A stretch of 64,000 bases of DNA from Gnetum montanum. Lineage: Eukaryota > Streptophyta > Gnetopsida > Gnetales > Gnetaceae. Location: positions 245,842 to 309,841 of the forward strand of contig MNCI01006084.1 of NCBI GenBank assembly GCA_015680685.1, written 5' to 3'. The position numbers and the translations under genes are program-made. The first letter of the stretch is position 1. Each line of letters begins with the position of its first letter. Below the pieces are notes generated by a model that saw only the letters and a program-made list of their open reading frames with translations, ran no database searches and had not been told where the DNA came from. Shown one piece after another: positions 47,095 to 57,300 of this stretch.

Positions 47095-48690
47095 TGTAAC
47101 AACGGAAAATGTCGGCAACTGGAATACCAAACAAAATCTGTGTACACAGTCTTAACCATGGATCCGTGTGAGGGCTGTGCTGGAGAAAATGAATCCGCAG
47201 TGCCCTGAACGGTCTTGTCGATCAGACAGAGACTTACTAAATCAGTAAATTGACGAAGATTATAGGTGTTTCGTGGAACGATTTGATTCAATAGATTGCA
47301 AAAGGAGAGGAAAATGATGTAGATAAATTGCAATAATGACAACGTTAACACGAAAAAGGGAATCGGATCTAAGAGAAATGCGTGATTTCAAGATCTGTAC
47401 TTTGACCCGAAAGAACGAGTATCTTGTATACAAAATTACAATGGGAAGAATCTGATTATCTTGTGCGAAACATACACAAAATAATAAGAAAACTGTTTAA
47501 CAAGGAGTGTAGAATGGAGCTCGGTCTACCTTGTAAGCCAAAGATGGAGTGCAAGGAAGGTCAAGCTCAGATGTCTATCAACCAACTATGTCTGATCAAT
47601 AGATCTTGCCAACTGCACCAGATGATCTCTCGATCTCTGATCTATCTTCTTCGCTTTGGATAGTCTCTGCTCAAAACTGCCAAGGATCACCGATGGGAGA
47701 GCTGTATTTTCGCCAAAAAGGTATGATCGCTCCTGCTGCTAAATGCTTGAAAATGTCTATTATTTCTACTCAAGGATGATAACTGCCAAAATTTGAAGAT
47801 GCTAGACACTGCTCCTCTCTCCAAAAAAATGTTCAGCCCCCTTTTTTTTCTTCGCCAACTGGGGTATTTATAACATGCAGAAAAGGCACGGCCTTGATGA
47901 CACGTATCCCGAAGTTTCCGGAGGCCATTGACTTGACGAACTGGCTATGTCTTGTCACATTGCAATGTACGCTGTCAACACTTTTACTCAAGCTGCTTCA
48001 TGATTATGCACAATACGCTTATTAGCGTATTGCGCGTATGGATAGCAAATGCGTAACTGCTTTAGCCGGCTTTACGCTGTATTACACTTGTTTACGCTGC
48101 GTTGTGTGGTAGAGCGTAACAAAGCATGGAAATAGTGAGTCAAGCTGTTTTATGCTCATTTACGCAGCAAAGTGTAGTGAAGCGTAAAAAATGATCAACT
48201 CGACGATAAATTACGCTGACGTATGCTGCGTAGCGTAACGAGCGTAAGGCGATCAATCTGCAAAAAGAAAGGAGCCGATCTGTCGCGCTTCCTTTGGACT
48301 TTCCCTTTGACCCTTTTGAAGCTCATGATGCTACCTTGCATAACAGAGCGTGAATTCGACCCTAGTTAAAAGACTTAGCAGGATATGCGAGAAGTCGCAT
48401 ATTACGCTGCTTAGACCTTAAGCTTCACCAAATTTGCTGAAGTAAGTTACCTTCTGACGTCAGACTATGTTAAGCAGAATTACGCTAAGCATCATTACGC
48501 TATGTTGCATAATGTAGTGTAAAGATAGAAAACATAGTAAAATTGAAATTTATAAGGAACTTGAAGACTTGATGCCAGGCACCGTTTTGCCTTGCTTTAC
48601 CTTATTCTACCTTCTGGAATTCTATCATGAACTTTTTCCTGAATCATGAATCTTCACCTGAGGCTGATTCAAAATTTCCACGGTGTTTCA
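47095..48690 (-). repeat. RLG-5 3' LTR (1596 bp)
   Basis: On + it runs TGTAACAACGG to CGGTGTTTCA. TATAAATA (reverse) is at 47865-47872. The half at 47990-48540 is dense in TACGCT/AGCGTA words. A polypurine tract AAAGAGGGG (reverse, near 48695-48703) adjoins it. The first 300 bp (47095-47394) have no counterpart in the 5' LTR. Confidence 0.9.
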
Positions 48691-49383
48691 ATGGCCCCTC
48701 TTTGTTGAAGGTTAGAGGGCTTGCCTGAAAGATGTCGACAAAGAATACGAAACACCGGACCAATGAAAGTACTAATAACGTTTATCAACAGGTACTCAAG
48801 TGTCGCCCTGTCAACACAGAGGAACAGAGATGAAGGAAATGGGAGATAGAATGGTACGGGAGGAAACAGGTTCAGGGAAGATGCAAATGTGGTTCGGGGA
48901 AGACTCAAATGTGGTGGGGATAGCGTCTTCATGCATAAGCACTCAGGCATTCTCCTGCGATTGCATTTGCGTGGAGTTATGCAGTCATTTCGTATTAAAA
49001 GGGGGTTGCATAGACGAATTGTATTGCATCAGCACGGCCTGGGTGAGATGTGTTTCACCCATTTTGCCTACCCCCGCTTTTTTCTTGTGTCCACTAGGCG
49101 AGTTGCGTTACGCCGGTTTATGGACTCGAGTGTAATGTGAATGCGGAAAGCGTGTGTTACGGATGTACATTTTGTGTACGGGAAGTGGATAGGATAGTTA
49201 AGGATAGTAATAAGGGCTAGGGGTAGGGTTATGAGGAACACAAGGATGCACCCCCCTGAGTGGACAGGCCAACTTAAGCAGCCATCTCAAAACGTTGTCG
49301 GTATTACACAGCTCAGATGAACGCACCTTCGAACGATGTCCTCGTAACAAGTAACCTGCAACCAAAGAAGAAAACAGAGGATA
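48691..49383. other. RLG-5 region between the repeat ORF and the 3' LTR
   Basis: It contains open frames on + (48800-49140) without recognisable domains, and a purine-rich stretch at 49190-49230. Apart from the polypurine tract I see no supported feature. Confidence 0.4.
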
Positions 49384-50373
49384 TCATTGTTCATGCGAAT
49401 TGTGGGCGAGGTTTTTGAAACAAGTACTATTAGAGGCGAGATAAAGTGATCGGGCCGTGAAGGAGGAACTGTAGCACGAGGCCAGAGTCTTCAACCTTGA
49501 CACTTGGCCTAGCATATCGTCGCCAAAGAACATCAGACTCATCGCACCTGACTGGTTATGTAAAGAACCAGTTAGGTGAATCTGTGAAGCCAGAGCCTGA
49601 TAGCGATGATGAGTGGAGATCCCCAAAGTCGTAATTGATGAGAACTCCTTTGGGGCTTCGGACCGCGAAACTAACCTCTCAGAGGTACCACCGCTAGAAT
49701 GGGTGCGGTGACGGTATCTCCAAGGGGTCAGTAGTATGCCCTTCAGCACATCCGAGAGATCAGTAGAATGCCGGTGAGGTAGTGACGCTGGGGCTGTTTC
49801 AGCGTCCCACGTCATTTGTCTTGCAGCTGCACAGAGAGGATTACACTTGCTTGACTTGCATGATGGCAGTTTGTGAGTCCCAATTTTAAGTCCTAGTAGA
49901 CTGTCGTTGCTGGTTTTAAGTCTCAGCAGACCATGGTCCCAATTTAAAGTTTGGGCGGACCGAGGAATGCTAGCTTTACGTCGTAGCAGACGGTGGCGAA
50001 GCTGATTTATGGTCTCAGTAGACCGTGCTGTGGGTGTCAGTTTTATGTCATGACCTAGGGACAAGTCTGTGCTGGTTTTACGTCTCAGCAGACGGATGCT
50101 TACCTTTGCCAGTTTGATGTCATGGTGGACAACCGGTGCCAGTTTAGTGTCGTGGCGGACGCATGCAGAAAATGCCAATTTTTCATCTTGGTGGACCTGT
50201 ACAACACTGCCAGTTTTACGTCGTAACGGACGGTTACAACTTGCCAGTTTTGGGTCGTGGCGGATGATCAGTGCCAGTTTAGCGTCGTGGCGGATGCGTG
50301 AAGAGAGTGCTAGTTTTACGTTGTAGTGGACGATTGTTTCCAGTTTAGTGTCATAGCGGACGATCATGGCCAT
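49384..50373 (-). CDS. RLG-5 329-aa open frame over a minisatellite, unknown
   Basis: It lies just downstream of integrase on the element's sense strand and is fully open for 329 codons from an ATG at 50373. Residues 1-165 are repetitive, cycling among RHDTKLA-, RHDPKLA- and LLRRKTS-type units. Which unit appears depends on frame, because DNA repeat spacing varies from 28 to about 40 bp. Residues 166-329 are Ser/His/Arg-rich with no domain I know. The open frame may simply follow from a stop-poor repeat, so a real product is doubtful. It is very basic, with no membrane segment. Confidence 0.3.
   Translation of the reverse strand: MAMIVRYDTKLETIVHYNVKLALSSRIRHDAKLALIIRHDPKLASCNRPLRRKTGSVVQVHQDEKLAFSACVRHDTKLAPVVHHDIKLAKVSIRLLRRKTSTDLSLGHDIKLTPTARSTETINQLRHRLLRRKASIPRSAQTLNWDHGLLRLKTSNDSLLGLKIGTHKLPSCKSSKCNPLCAAARQMTWDAETAPASLPHRHSTDLSDVLKGILLTPWRYRHRTHSSGGTSERLVSRSEAPKEFSSITTLGISTHHRYQALASQIHLTGSLHNQSGAMSLMFFGDDMLGQVSRLKTLASCYSSSFTARSLYLASNSTCFKNLAHNSHEQ
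49877..50370. repeat. Minisatellite A in RLG-5, about 15 units of 28-40 bp
   Basis: The + strand core is TGCCAGTTTTACGTCGT.GC followed by GGACG, then a variable 5-15 bp linker. The best units are at 50110-50360 and more diverged ones reach back to 49877. The array begins within 40 bp of the integrase end. It shares the core AGTTTNANGNCNTNGCGGNC with minisatellite B at 58569. Confidence 0.85.
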
Positions 50374-50404
50374 ACCTAATGTTCACACTGGAGATGCAGC
50401 TATA

Positions 50405-51630
50405 TGTAGTACCGTTTCAGATATATGTGATTCACAGGATTCGGTAACTCGTTGTCGTCGATATCCGCTAGCTTGAATGCTCCGTTGCCATACACATCTG
50501 TCACCAAGAAGGGACCCTCCCAGTTTGCAGAGAACTTGCCACCGGTTCATGAATGGCCTTGAGAACTAAATCTCCCTTCTTGATCGGACGCTGCTGAAGA
50601 TTATGATGATGCTTTTGCCTCTGCTTGTCTTGATACTTTTCGATCGTATCAAGCGTCTGTATTCGCTTCTCTTCTACTGAATCCAGATCCATGATCCAAG
50701 ACTCGGTGTGTTAAGCCTCATTTATAATCATGGAGAGGACCATTCTCAGAGAAGGAATTTGCAATTCGAGGCACAGCACCACCTCAGATCCGTAGACTAG
50801 GCTATAGGGCGTATTGTCTGTAGCCGTCCTACATGTAGTACGATATGCCCATAGCACATAGAGGATTTTTTCGTGCCACCGTCTCTTGTTGCTGTCGAGC
50901 ATTTTCTTGAGCAGATTGATGATGACTTTGTTTGTGGCCTCATGTTGACCATTCGCTTGCGGGTAATAGGGCGAGGAAAAAGACTGTTTAATGCCAAGGC
51001 TATCACAGAAGGATTTGGTTTCCGTACTACTAAATTGTGGCCCGTTATCGGTCACGATAGTCATCGGGAGACCAAATCTGGTTACAATTTTGTCTAAGAT
51101 GAAATGGAAAATCTGTTGAGATGTGATCTTCTGTAAAGGAATAGCTTCTACCCACTTCGTGAAGTACTCAGTAGTGGTAATTATGAAGCTATGACCTGCG
51201 GAAGATTTCGGTGTGATGGGACCTATGATGTCCAGTCCCCATCATTGAAACGGCCATGTTATCTGAGTCGTATGTAACTCTGTAGGCGACACGTGTATAA
51301 GATTTGCGTAACGCTGACACGTGTCACAAGTTTTAACCTTTGTTAAACAATATTTTTCCATGTATGGCCAGTAATACCCTAAGAGACGGATTTTTGAAGC
51401 CATAGCCCGTGGTGCTACATGTCCTCCGCATAAACCCTCGTGGACCTCGCCAACTATACGTTGTGCTTGGTCCTTGTTAACGCAAGTAAGCAGCACACCA
51501 TCAAAAGAGCATCTATAGAGAGTATTGTCTCCTATGATGACGTACTTCTTAGCTCGCTTGTGGATTGCATCTTTCTACGCTCGTGTTAATTCGTGTGGTG
51601 GCTCGCCATGCAAGAGGTAAGTCTTAATGC
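50405..51630 (-). pseudogene. RLG-5 integrase, few lesions
   Basis: Zinc finger HHCC is in the frame 51496-51242 (His19, His26, Cys57, Cys60). The core starts WGLDIIGPI after a TGA at 51239-51241. The frame 51064-50711 gives TDNGPQFSS (Asp6) and ANGQHEATNK (Glu42), exactly 35 residues apart, so the DDE triad is complete. The C-terminal KKGDLVLKAI (50692 frame) is followed, after one frameshift near 50540, by SANWEGPFLVTDVYGNG and a final YLKRYY. Lesions are in-frame stops at 51575 (TAG), 51239 (TGA) and 50708 (TAA), plus that one frameshift. Confidence 0.85.
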
Positions 51631-51673
51631 TATCATACCACTCTGGCGTTCTGTCCTCGAGTAGAGAGGATAT

Positions 51674-52663
51674 TTACACCGCCTGAATGATGGGATCTGT
51701 GCAATCTGTGATTAATGCAGGACAGGTGTCGAATAGGTGTGAGGGCACATTCAAAGCTAGTGTAGCCAGTGCTTCGGCCAGTGTGTTATCAGTGCGTGGC
51801 ACGTGTTGGACATCGATGGTCGTGAACTGCCTCAGAAGATCTTTAGCCATATCGCAGTAGGGCTGTAAATGTCCAGCCTTGCAGGTGTAGACTCCTGTGA
51901 TCTGATTTATGACAAGCATCGAATCACCCCTAATTGCTAGGTGTCGAACATCGAGCTCACTGGCAGTTAGTAATCCCCTGAGGAGTCCCTCGTACTCTGC
52001 CACATTGTTCGTACAGGGAAAGGTCAAGCGATAAGTGTGAAGACGCACATCCTCAGGTGATAGCATAATAACTGTAGCGGCGCTGCCACCTCTAATAGTT
52101 GAAGCTCCGTCGAAGCATAACGTTGCTTCAGGGCTTGTCAGGATAGGGCTTAAGCTATGTACATGTTCGTCTGGAAATTCAGGCTCTATGGTTGCCTGAC
52201 TGTCAATAGGTGATGTTACTAATTGGTCGGCTATCACTTGGCCTTTCGTAGAAGATTGACCAATGTAATGCAAATCGAATTCTGCCGTGATAGGCTTCCA
52301 ACGAGCTATTTTGCTACTTTCGTATAAGTTATGCATAATGGCCCTAAGAATATTATTTTTACAGATGATGTTGACTTGGCTACGGAAAAGATAATGCCTA
52401 CACTTTTTGAGCGTAAATACTAACACTAAGCAGTTACGCTCTACTTTGTTGTACCTCATTTCATACGCACATAGAGCATGACTCAAGTAGTAGATGGGTA
52501 CTTCCGACCCATCATCTCTCCTTTGAAAGAGTAATGCAGCTAAGGCTACGTCTGAACTTGCGAGGTAGATATAAAATGGTTGATCCCTTTGTGGTGGGAA
52601 AACTGTTGGCAAGCGTTGAAGCTCTTGCTTCAAGCTGTCAAACGCATGCTGACAATCGTCCAT
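51674..52663 (-). CDS. RLG-5 RNase H plus archaeal-type second RNase H
   Basis: A 329-aa open frame, same frame as RT. Residues 20-150 are the degenerate gypsy RNase H (FYIYLASSDVALAALLF, VERNCLVLVFTLKKCRHYL), in which the usual first catalytic Asp position reads Ala-Ser-Ser-Asp. Residues 183-305 are a second RNase H of archaeal type: CFDGAST (Asp185), NNVAEYEGLL (Glu223), IRGDSML (Asp247) and TLAEALATLA (Glu297, where Asp is usual). The pair is diagnostic of the plant Tat lineage (Tat, Retand, Ogre). It is bounded by a TAA at 52685 upstream and a TAA at 51671 downstream, and is otherwise intact. Confidence 0.88.
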   Translation of the reverse strand: MDDCQHAFDSLKQELQRLPTVFPPQRDQPFYIYLASSDVALAALLFQRRDDGSEVPIYYLSHALCAYEMRYNKVERNCLVLVFTLKKCRHYLFRSQVNIICKNNILRAIMHNLYESSKIARWKPITAEFDLHYIGQSSTKGQVIADQLVTSPIDSQATIEPEFPDEHVHSLSPILTSPEATLCFDGASTIRGGSAATVIMLSPEDVRLHTYRLTFPCTNNVAEYEGLLRGLLTASELDVRHLAIRGDSMLVINQITGVYTCKAGHLQPYCDMAKDLLRQFTTIDVQHVPRTDNTLAEALATLALNVPSHLFDTCPALITDCTDPIIQAV

Positions 52664-52684
52664 CCATTCGAAATTGACCCCCTT

Positions 52685-53866
52685 TTAAAGCAAATGTTGC
52701 ATAGGGTGTAACTTGTCGGTTAATCTCGAGATGAACCTCCTGATAAACTGTAACCTCCCTTGTAATCCGCGTAATTGCTTAAGACTTGTAGGAGGTATTA
52801 ATTCAACAATGGCCTTGACTTTGTCAGGATCTACGCGTATACTAGTTTCTGATACCACAAAACCCAGCATGCATTCGATTTTGACTCCAAACACACACTT
52901 CTTTGGGTTGAGCCGAAGGTCGTATTTAGAACATCTTTTAAGGACTAACTCTAGATCCTCTGAATGGTCCTCTGACTTTATAGACTTAACGGCTATATCG
53001 TCAACATAATCATTCAGTCTCCCTAGGTGGTAATCACTAAAGATGTACGTCATGGCTCGTTGATACGTCGCTCTGGCATTTTTTAAGCCAAAAGGCATCA
53101 TGTTGTAACAAAAGGTCCCCCAGGGTGTCATGAATGTCATTGTTAGCTGGTGCTCTGGGTTGATGCATATTTGATTGTAGCCTGAGAAGCCATCCATGAA
53201 GGACAAAAGTGCATGTCCAGCAGTTGTATCCACCAATTGATCGATACTCAGCAAAGGGAAGTTATCTTTGATTGTAGCTTTGTTCAAGTCCCGGAAGTCT
53301 ATGCAGATGCGTATTCCTCCGGTCTTTTTAGGAACCACTACAATGTTAGATACCCAATCTGAGTAATCAACCGCACGAATAAAATCAGCCTGGTACAGTT
53401 TAGTGATTTCATCACGTACTGCTAGCACGACTTCTAGCTTGATCTTTCGTGCTTTCTGTCTGACGGCTTTGATATGGGGATCTAGGATTATGTTGTGTTG
53501 AATTAATCTTGGGTCTAGTCCCGGCATATCCTTGTTTGACCATGCAAACACCATGATATTATTCTGGAGGACCTGTTTTATGTCATCATGTGCCTTTTGG
53601 TCTAATCTAGAACTAACCTTGAGAGTTTTAGTCTCACCCCTATGCGTAACCACAGAGACCTCGTTGAGTGGATCTTCGGTTACATCTCTAGCTTCCAGAT
53701 CTCGTGTGCGCGTCGATTGCTCTGGCCAGTCTGGAGATGTTTCCGACGTGGCTATGATTGCGTCATTAAGGGCTAGGTTAGTCTCTATTAGTGTGGGATC
53801 AAACTGTCTAATGATTTCACCGTGTAAGCTTGTTAAAACTAGTGGTGCAGATAAAATTTCGTCCAT
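52685..53866 (-). CDS. RLG-5 reverse transcriptase, open and catalytically intact
   Basis: A 393-residue open frame from ATG at 53866. An N-terminal linker (1-110) precedes RT. DWVSNIVVVPKKTGG is at 171-185, VICIDF-like RICIDFRDLNKATI at 186-199, FMDGFSGYNQI at 223-233 (first catalytic Asp225), MPFGLKNARATYQR at 257-270 and YVDD at 287-290 with both Asp present. The frame continues through RNase H and integrase with only in-frame stops until about 50540. Two acceptor-like sites (TTTTACAG and TTGACAG, reverse strand) lie within 20 bp upstream of the ATG. This fits an intron upstream of RT as in Ogre elements. Confidence 0.88.
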   Translation of the reverse strand: MDEILSAPLVLTSLHGEIIRQFDPTLIETNLALNDAIIATSETSPDWPEQSTRTRDLEARDVTEDPLNEVSVVTHRGETKTLKVSSRLDQKAHDDIKQVLQNNIMVFAWSNKDMPGLDPRLIQHNIILDPHIKAVRQKARKIKLEVVLAVRDEITKLYQADFIRAVDYSDWVSNIVVVPKKTGGIRICIDFRDLNKATIKDNFPLLSIDQLVDTTAGHALLSFMDGFSGYNQICINPEHQLTMTFMTPWGTFCYNMMPFGLKNARATYQRAMTYIFSDYHLGRLNDYVDDIAVKSIKSEDHSEDLELVLKRCSKYDLRLNPKKCVFGVKIECMLGFVVSETSIRVDPDKVKAIVELIPPTSLKQLRGLQGRLQFIRRFISRLTDKLHPMQHLL

Positions 53867-54363
53867 CTGTCAATTATCCTGTAAAATTATCAAATACGAG
53901 AGTAATTAGAAAGATACTAAGTTTGATGTGATAAGTGCTTAACGAATAACGCTTAGTTTAGTGTATAGGACGTGACGTGACGTTACTGGGCGTAAAGCTA
54001 ACTGAATTTTAAATTTCGTGAACAGCCTGTAATTAATGAGACCTGATTACGATGAGATAAGATACAGTAGTTTAGGGTCGTTTCGGACCGTAATGCGTGT
54101 GATATCTAACGCAATTAATGCCTTGATCCTCGGGTTCTAGCTCATACTGACACCAGCATTTGGGCAAGTCTCGCTAAAATCAGGTGTCAAGTCAGTTAAA
54201 TTTTGCATATAAGTAAGCAGTTTTCATTTAGAACAAACTGTTTGCCATCGCGAATTTGAATTCTTAGCTATTACAGAGAGAAAGGAGGAGGAGCAGAAGA
54301 TTGGAGTGCGTTGTTTGTCAAGGCGTAAAGGTGCGAAAGTGCGAAGGTGTTAGAACTGTAACA
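53867..54363 (+). promoter_or_regulatory. Spacer upstream of the antisense gene, possible promoter
   Basis: A 0.5-kb non-coding spacer between RT (reverse) and the antisense gene start (forward). TATAAG at 54208-54213 is about 150 nt upstream of the first ATG, a plausible TATA box with a 5' leader containing GAGAGAAAGGAGGAGGAG near 54275. On the other strand the last 20 bp hold the putative splice acceptors for RT. Promoter activity is inference. Confidence 0.3.
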
Positions 54364-57300
54364 ATGGCGCCTAAAGTGAGAGGGAAGAACGCGAAATTGG
54401 CCAAGATTGACGAGGTGCAAGGGAGCCTGCAGCATGCCTCGCAAGCAATGGTCAAAGTGAGAGATCCTATGCCTTTGAATCGGTAGGCCGTCCCTTACTT
54501 ATTCGTGTTACTTTTGCAGTGTTTATTCTTGTAGCGTCGTTTGCGTAAATTAAAATTTTAGACTATAGACCTCGCGTTAGCATGAGGGTTTATACACTAG
54601 GATTGCGTCTATCGCCGTTGTCAGGGACAAACCTTGTACTGTTGCAAGGGTTTAGGCGATTTCGGCATGAATAGCTAAGCGTAATCTGTAGATTTTCTGT
54701 ATTTTAAGCATGCAAATCTGAATCTAGACGTTGATGTGTTTATTATCGTCTCTATACAGTATCATGTTAAAACCCGTCCTGATCGTCTTGGATATAGTCG
54801 GGGTTTTATGCTGCGTAAACCCAATCATACCTAATGTTCCTCCCCCTCAGACTCGGTTGCATGGGAGAGCCATATGGTTTCGAATGGGTGTGATGGAGTT
54901 TCTGCAGTTTTTACTGCGTAACTACAACATTATTGTATGGTCACACCTGTCGGGAGATATTGCTGGCGCCATTTTGGAGCACCTATTAGTGGGTTCTACG
55001 CAAGGAATTCTAGCTTTCTTGATAGACGGGGCTATCGACACTGGTCACCCCCAGGACCGCGAACTTAGCGCCAGAGGGTTGAGGTGCGTAAGTTGGATCT
55101 GGGAAATGGCTCAGTTTAGTTGTTACCATGTATACAACACTTTGTTCGTGGCCCGTCACGTCTCGACTTACTTCCAGAACCCACCAGGCACAGTGTATTA
55201 TTCAGGGGGATAAGTGGTTTTATTGGTGGTATTGTCATTATATGTCTATTGTCTGAAGCGTAAGATAAACATATGTGGTATGGTACAGGTTTTTTATCCA
55301 CAAGAACAAATTAGTAGGTGATAATGATACGTTAACTTGGACCGAGATGGCAATAAAGGCGTTTACCTCTACTAGCAATGTACGCGCTGGTATAATGGGG
55401 CAGATCGGCTTCGACATTCATGAGTACCCCACCCGTTATGCTGATGCTTTCGAGAATTGCCAAAATCTCGGGTGGTTACATGATGATTGGACTTTAGATC
55501 CGCCCCTTACCATTGCAGACGTGCAGAGGAAACTTCCTCCCTTTCCTTTGCCATTTGGACCTGGTAAAATTGCTGTGTATTTTATTGTTGCATAATATGA
55601 TTGTGAATCGTGAATGTCGCATAATAGTGTTTTTTGACATGTGTCTTGCATTGTTCAGTCAGGGAATCCCGGGAGATTACCCTTACAATTTCTGGCCGTG
55701 AGGCGAATACCGTTCTCTTCCGTTATGGCGACATCAAGGAGGCACAACGCTGGCTCGGCCATGCGGCGGCCCTGGTTGCGGTGGTTACCAAGCTGCGCCA
55801 AGCGAGGCTAATGCACTTATTTTTGGCCGTAACCCCTAATGGCCCCGTTAGTGAAATGTTAACCCTGGTCAACTCCTTCAGCGAAAAGGCTGAGCGCTTT
55901 TGCATGCGCGTGCGTCACGTACGTGTAAGTTTTGATATTGTTGCTCAGCTTTTTGCAGACCTTTTTGGCGTCCCCTCTGACGGCCTTCCCATAGAGGAAA
56001 AGGCAAAGAGGAGCCTCGCCTATCAGGAGTGGCTGGAGGAGTGGCTAGGGGCCAAGAAGGAGGCTAAGGGGATCCCTTGTGAGAAGATCAAACCAGAGAT
56101 CGCTAAGACAATTTATCCCCTATTCCGGGCCCAGGCTTTCCCCAAAATACTCTCGCAGGGGAGGTTCTTTACCATAGAACAGACCTGTATCATGCAGGAG
56201 GTTATGGAGGAAGGGGCCCAGTTTGATTGGGCAAGCTACTTTGCTGAGGGATTACGCACTGAGATGATCAAGCTTCGCCAGAAGCTTGATTCTCATTTCA
56301 ACGTGCATTACGCCTTCTTCATAGCTTGCCTTCGGCATTTTGCCGAATTTTTGGTTATCCAAAGGAATGGGTTCTGGGTGCAGCAAGATTGGGACCAGCT
56401 ATCGAAACCTTGGATTACCCACATTTTTGGCACTACCCATGGACAGGATCCCCCGAAAGGGATTGGCGAATCTCTGTCTATAACAACAAGGGATTTGGCG
56501 GCGTCTCGAGTGCGAGGCCCCAACAGCGTAGGCAGGGTGATGCCCACTTACACTGACGATACTTCGCAAGGGAAATGCTTGGTGGTAGAGATTGTAGAGC
56601 CTTCGGCTCGGCGTAAAAGGCTTCGCTTAACTGAGGCCCCTGCGGAGCCTGCAAGTGGCACAGGCCGAACCACGCAAGTCAGAGTTCAGCAGAGTAAACC
56701 TCCGCCTGGTAAGCGTAAAAGAAACGTGGTGAAAGTTATTGTATTACATAATTTTTATTCAGGATATTTTGAATCGTCTAAATGTGAATGTGATATGAAC
56801 AGCGAGACCTACGGAGCGGTTGACCCCTGAAACAGGGGCTGTGATATTGAGTCGTGGGGAAGGGGCCCAGTTTTGGAAGAGGAGGCCCCAGCTGTTAGGA
56901 CTAGCGACGCACAAACTCTTGTGCGTGAGGATAGGGAGGAGGCGGGCACTGTTGACACACTCCCCACTGCAACCGGCAGAGGTAATAAGCATATTGGATG
57001 TCTTGAGTTTTTTTAATAATTAGGATTTTTAACTAAATTACGCTACAGGTGAAGAAGATGTATCCACGTCTGCCTCTGTGAGTAGAACATGGAGAGAGTT
57101 TCTCGACAAATTCACCTTCATGGAAGGCGTTGTCAGCGATATGATCGAGCGCCTCGAGCGTGTCGATCCTGGAGCTGGTATGTTATAACTATAATAGGTT
57201 TATTTCATTAGAAAGTGGTAATGTTTCATTTATATTGATAATGTTTGCTGTCAGGAGCTCGCCTTCGATGGGACCCAACGAAGCCCATTGATTTGGACAC

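Noticed and set aside
53532-53909. 125-aa frame on + opposite RT
   Set aside because: Complement shadow of the well-conserved RT coding strand.
55723-56547. Reverse-strand frames opposite exon 4 of the antisense gene
   Set aside because: Shadows; the forward frame is open for 350 codons with matching splice phases.
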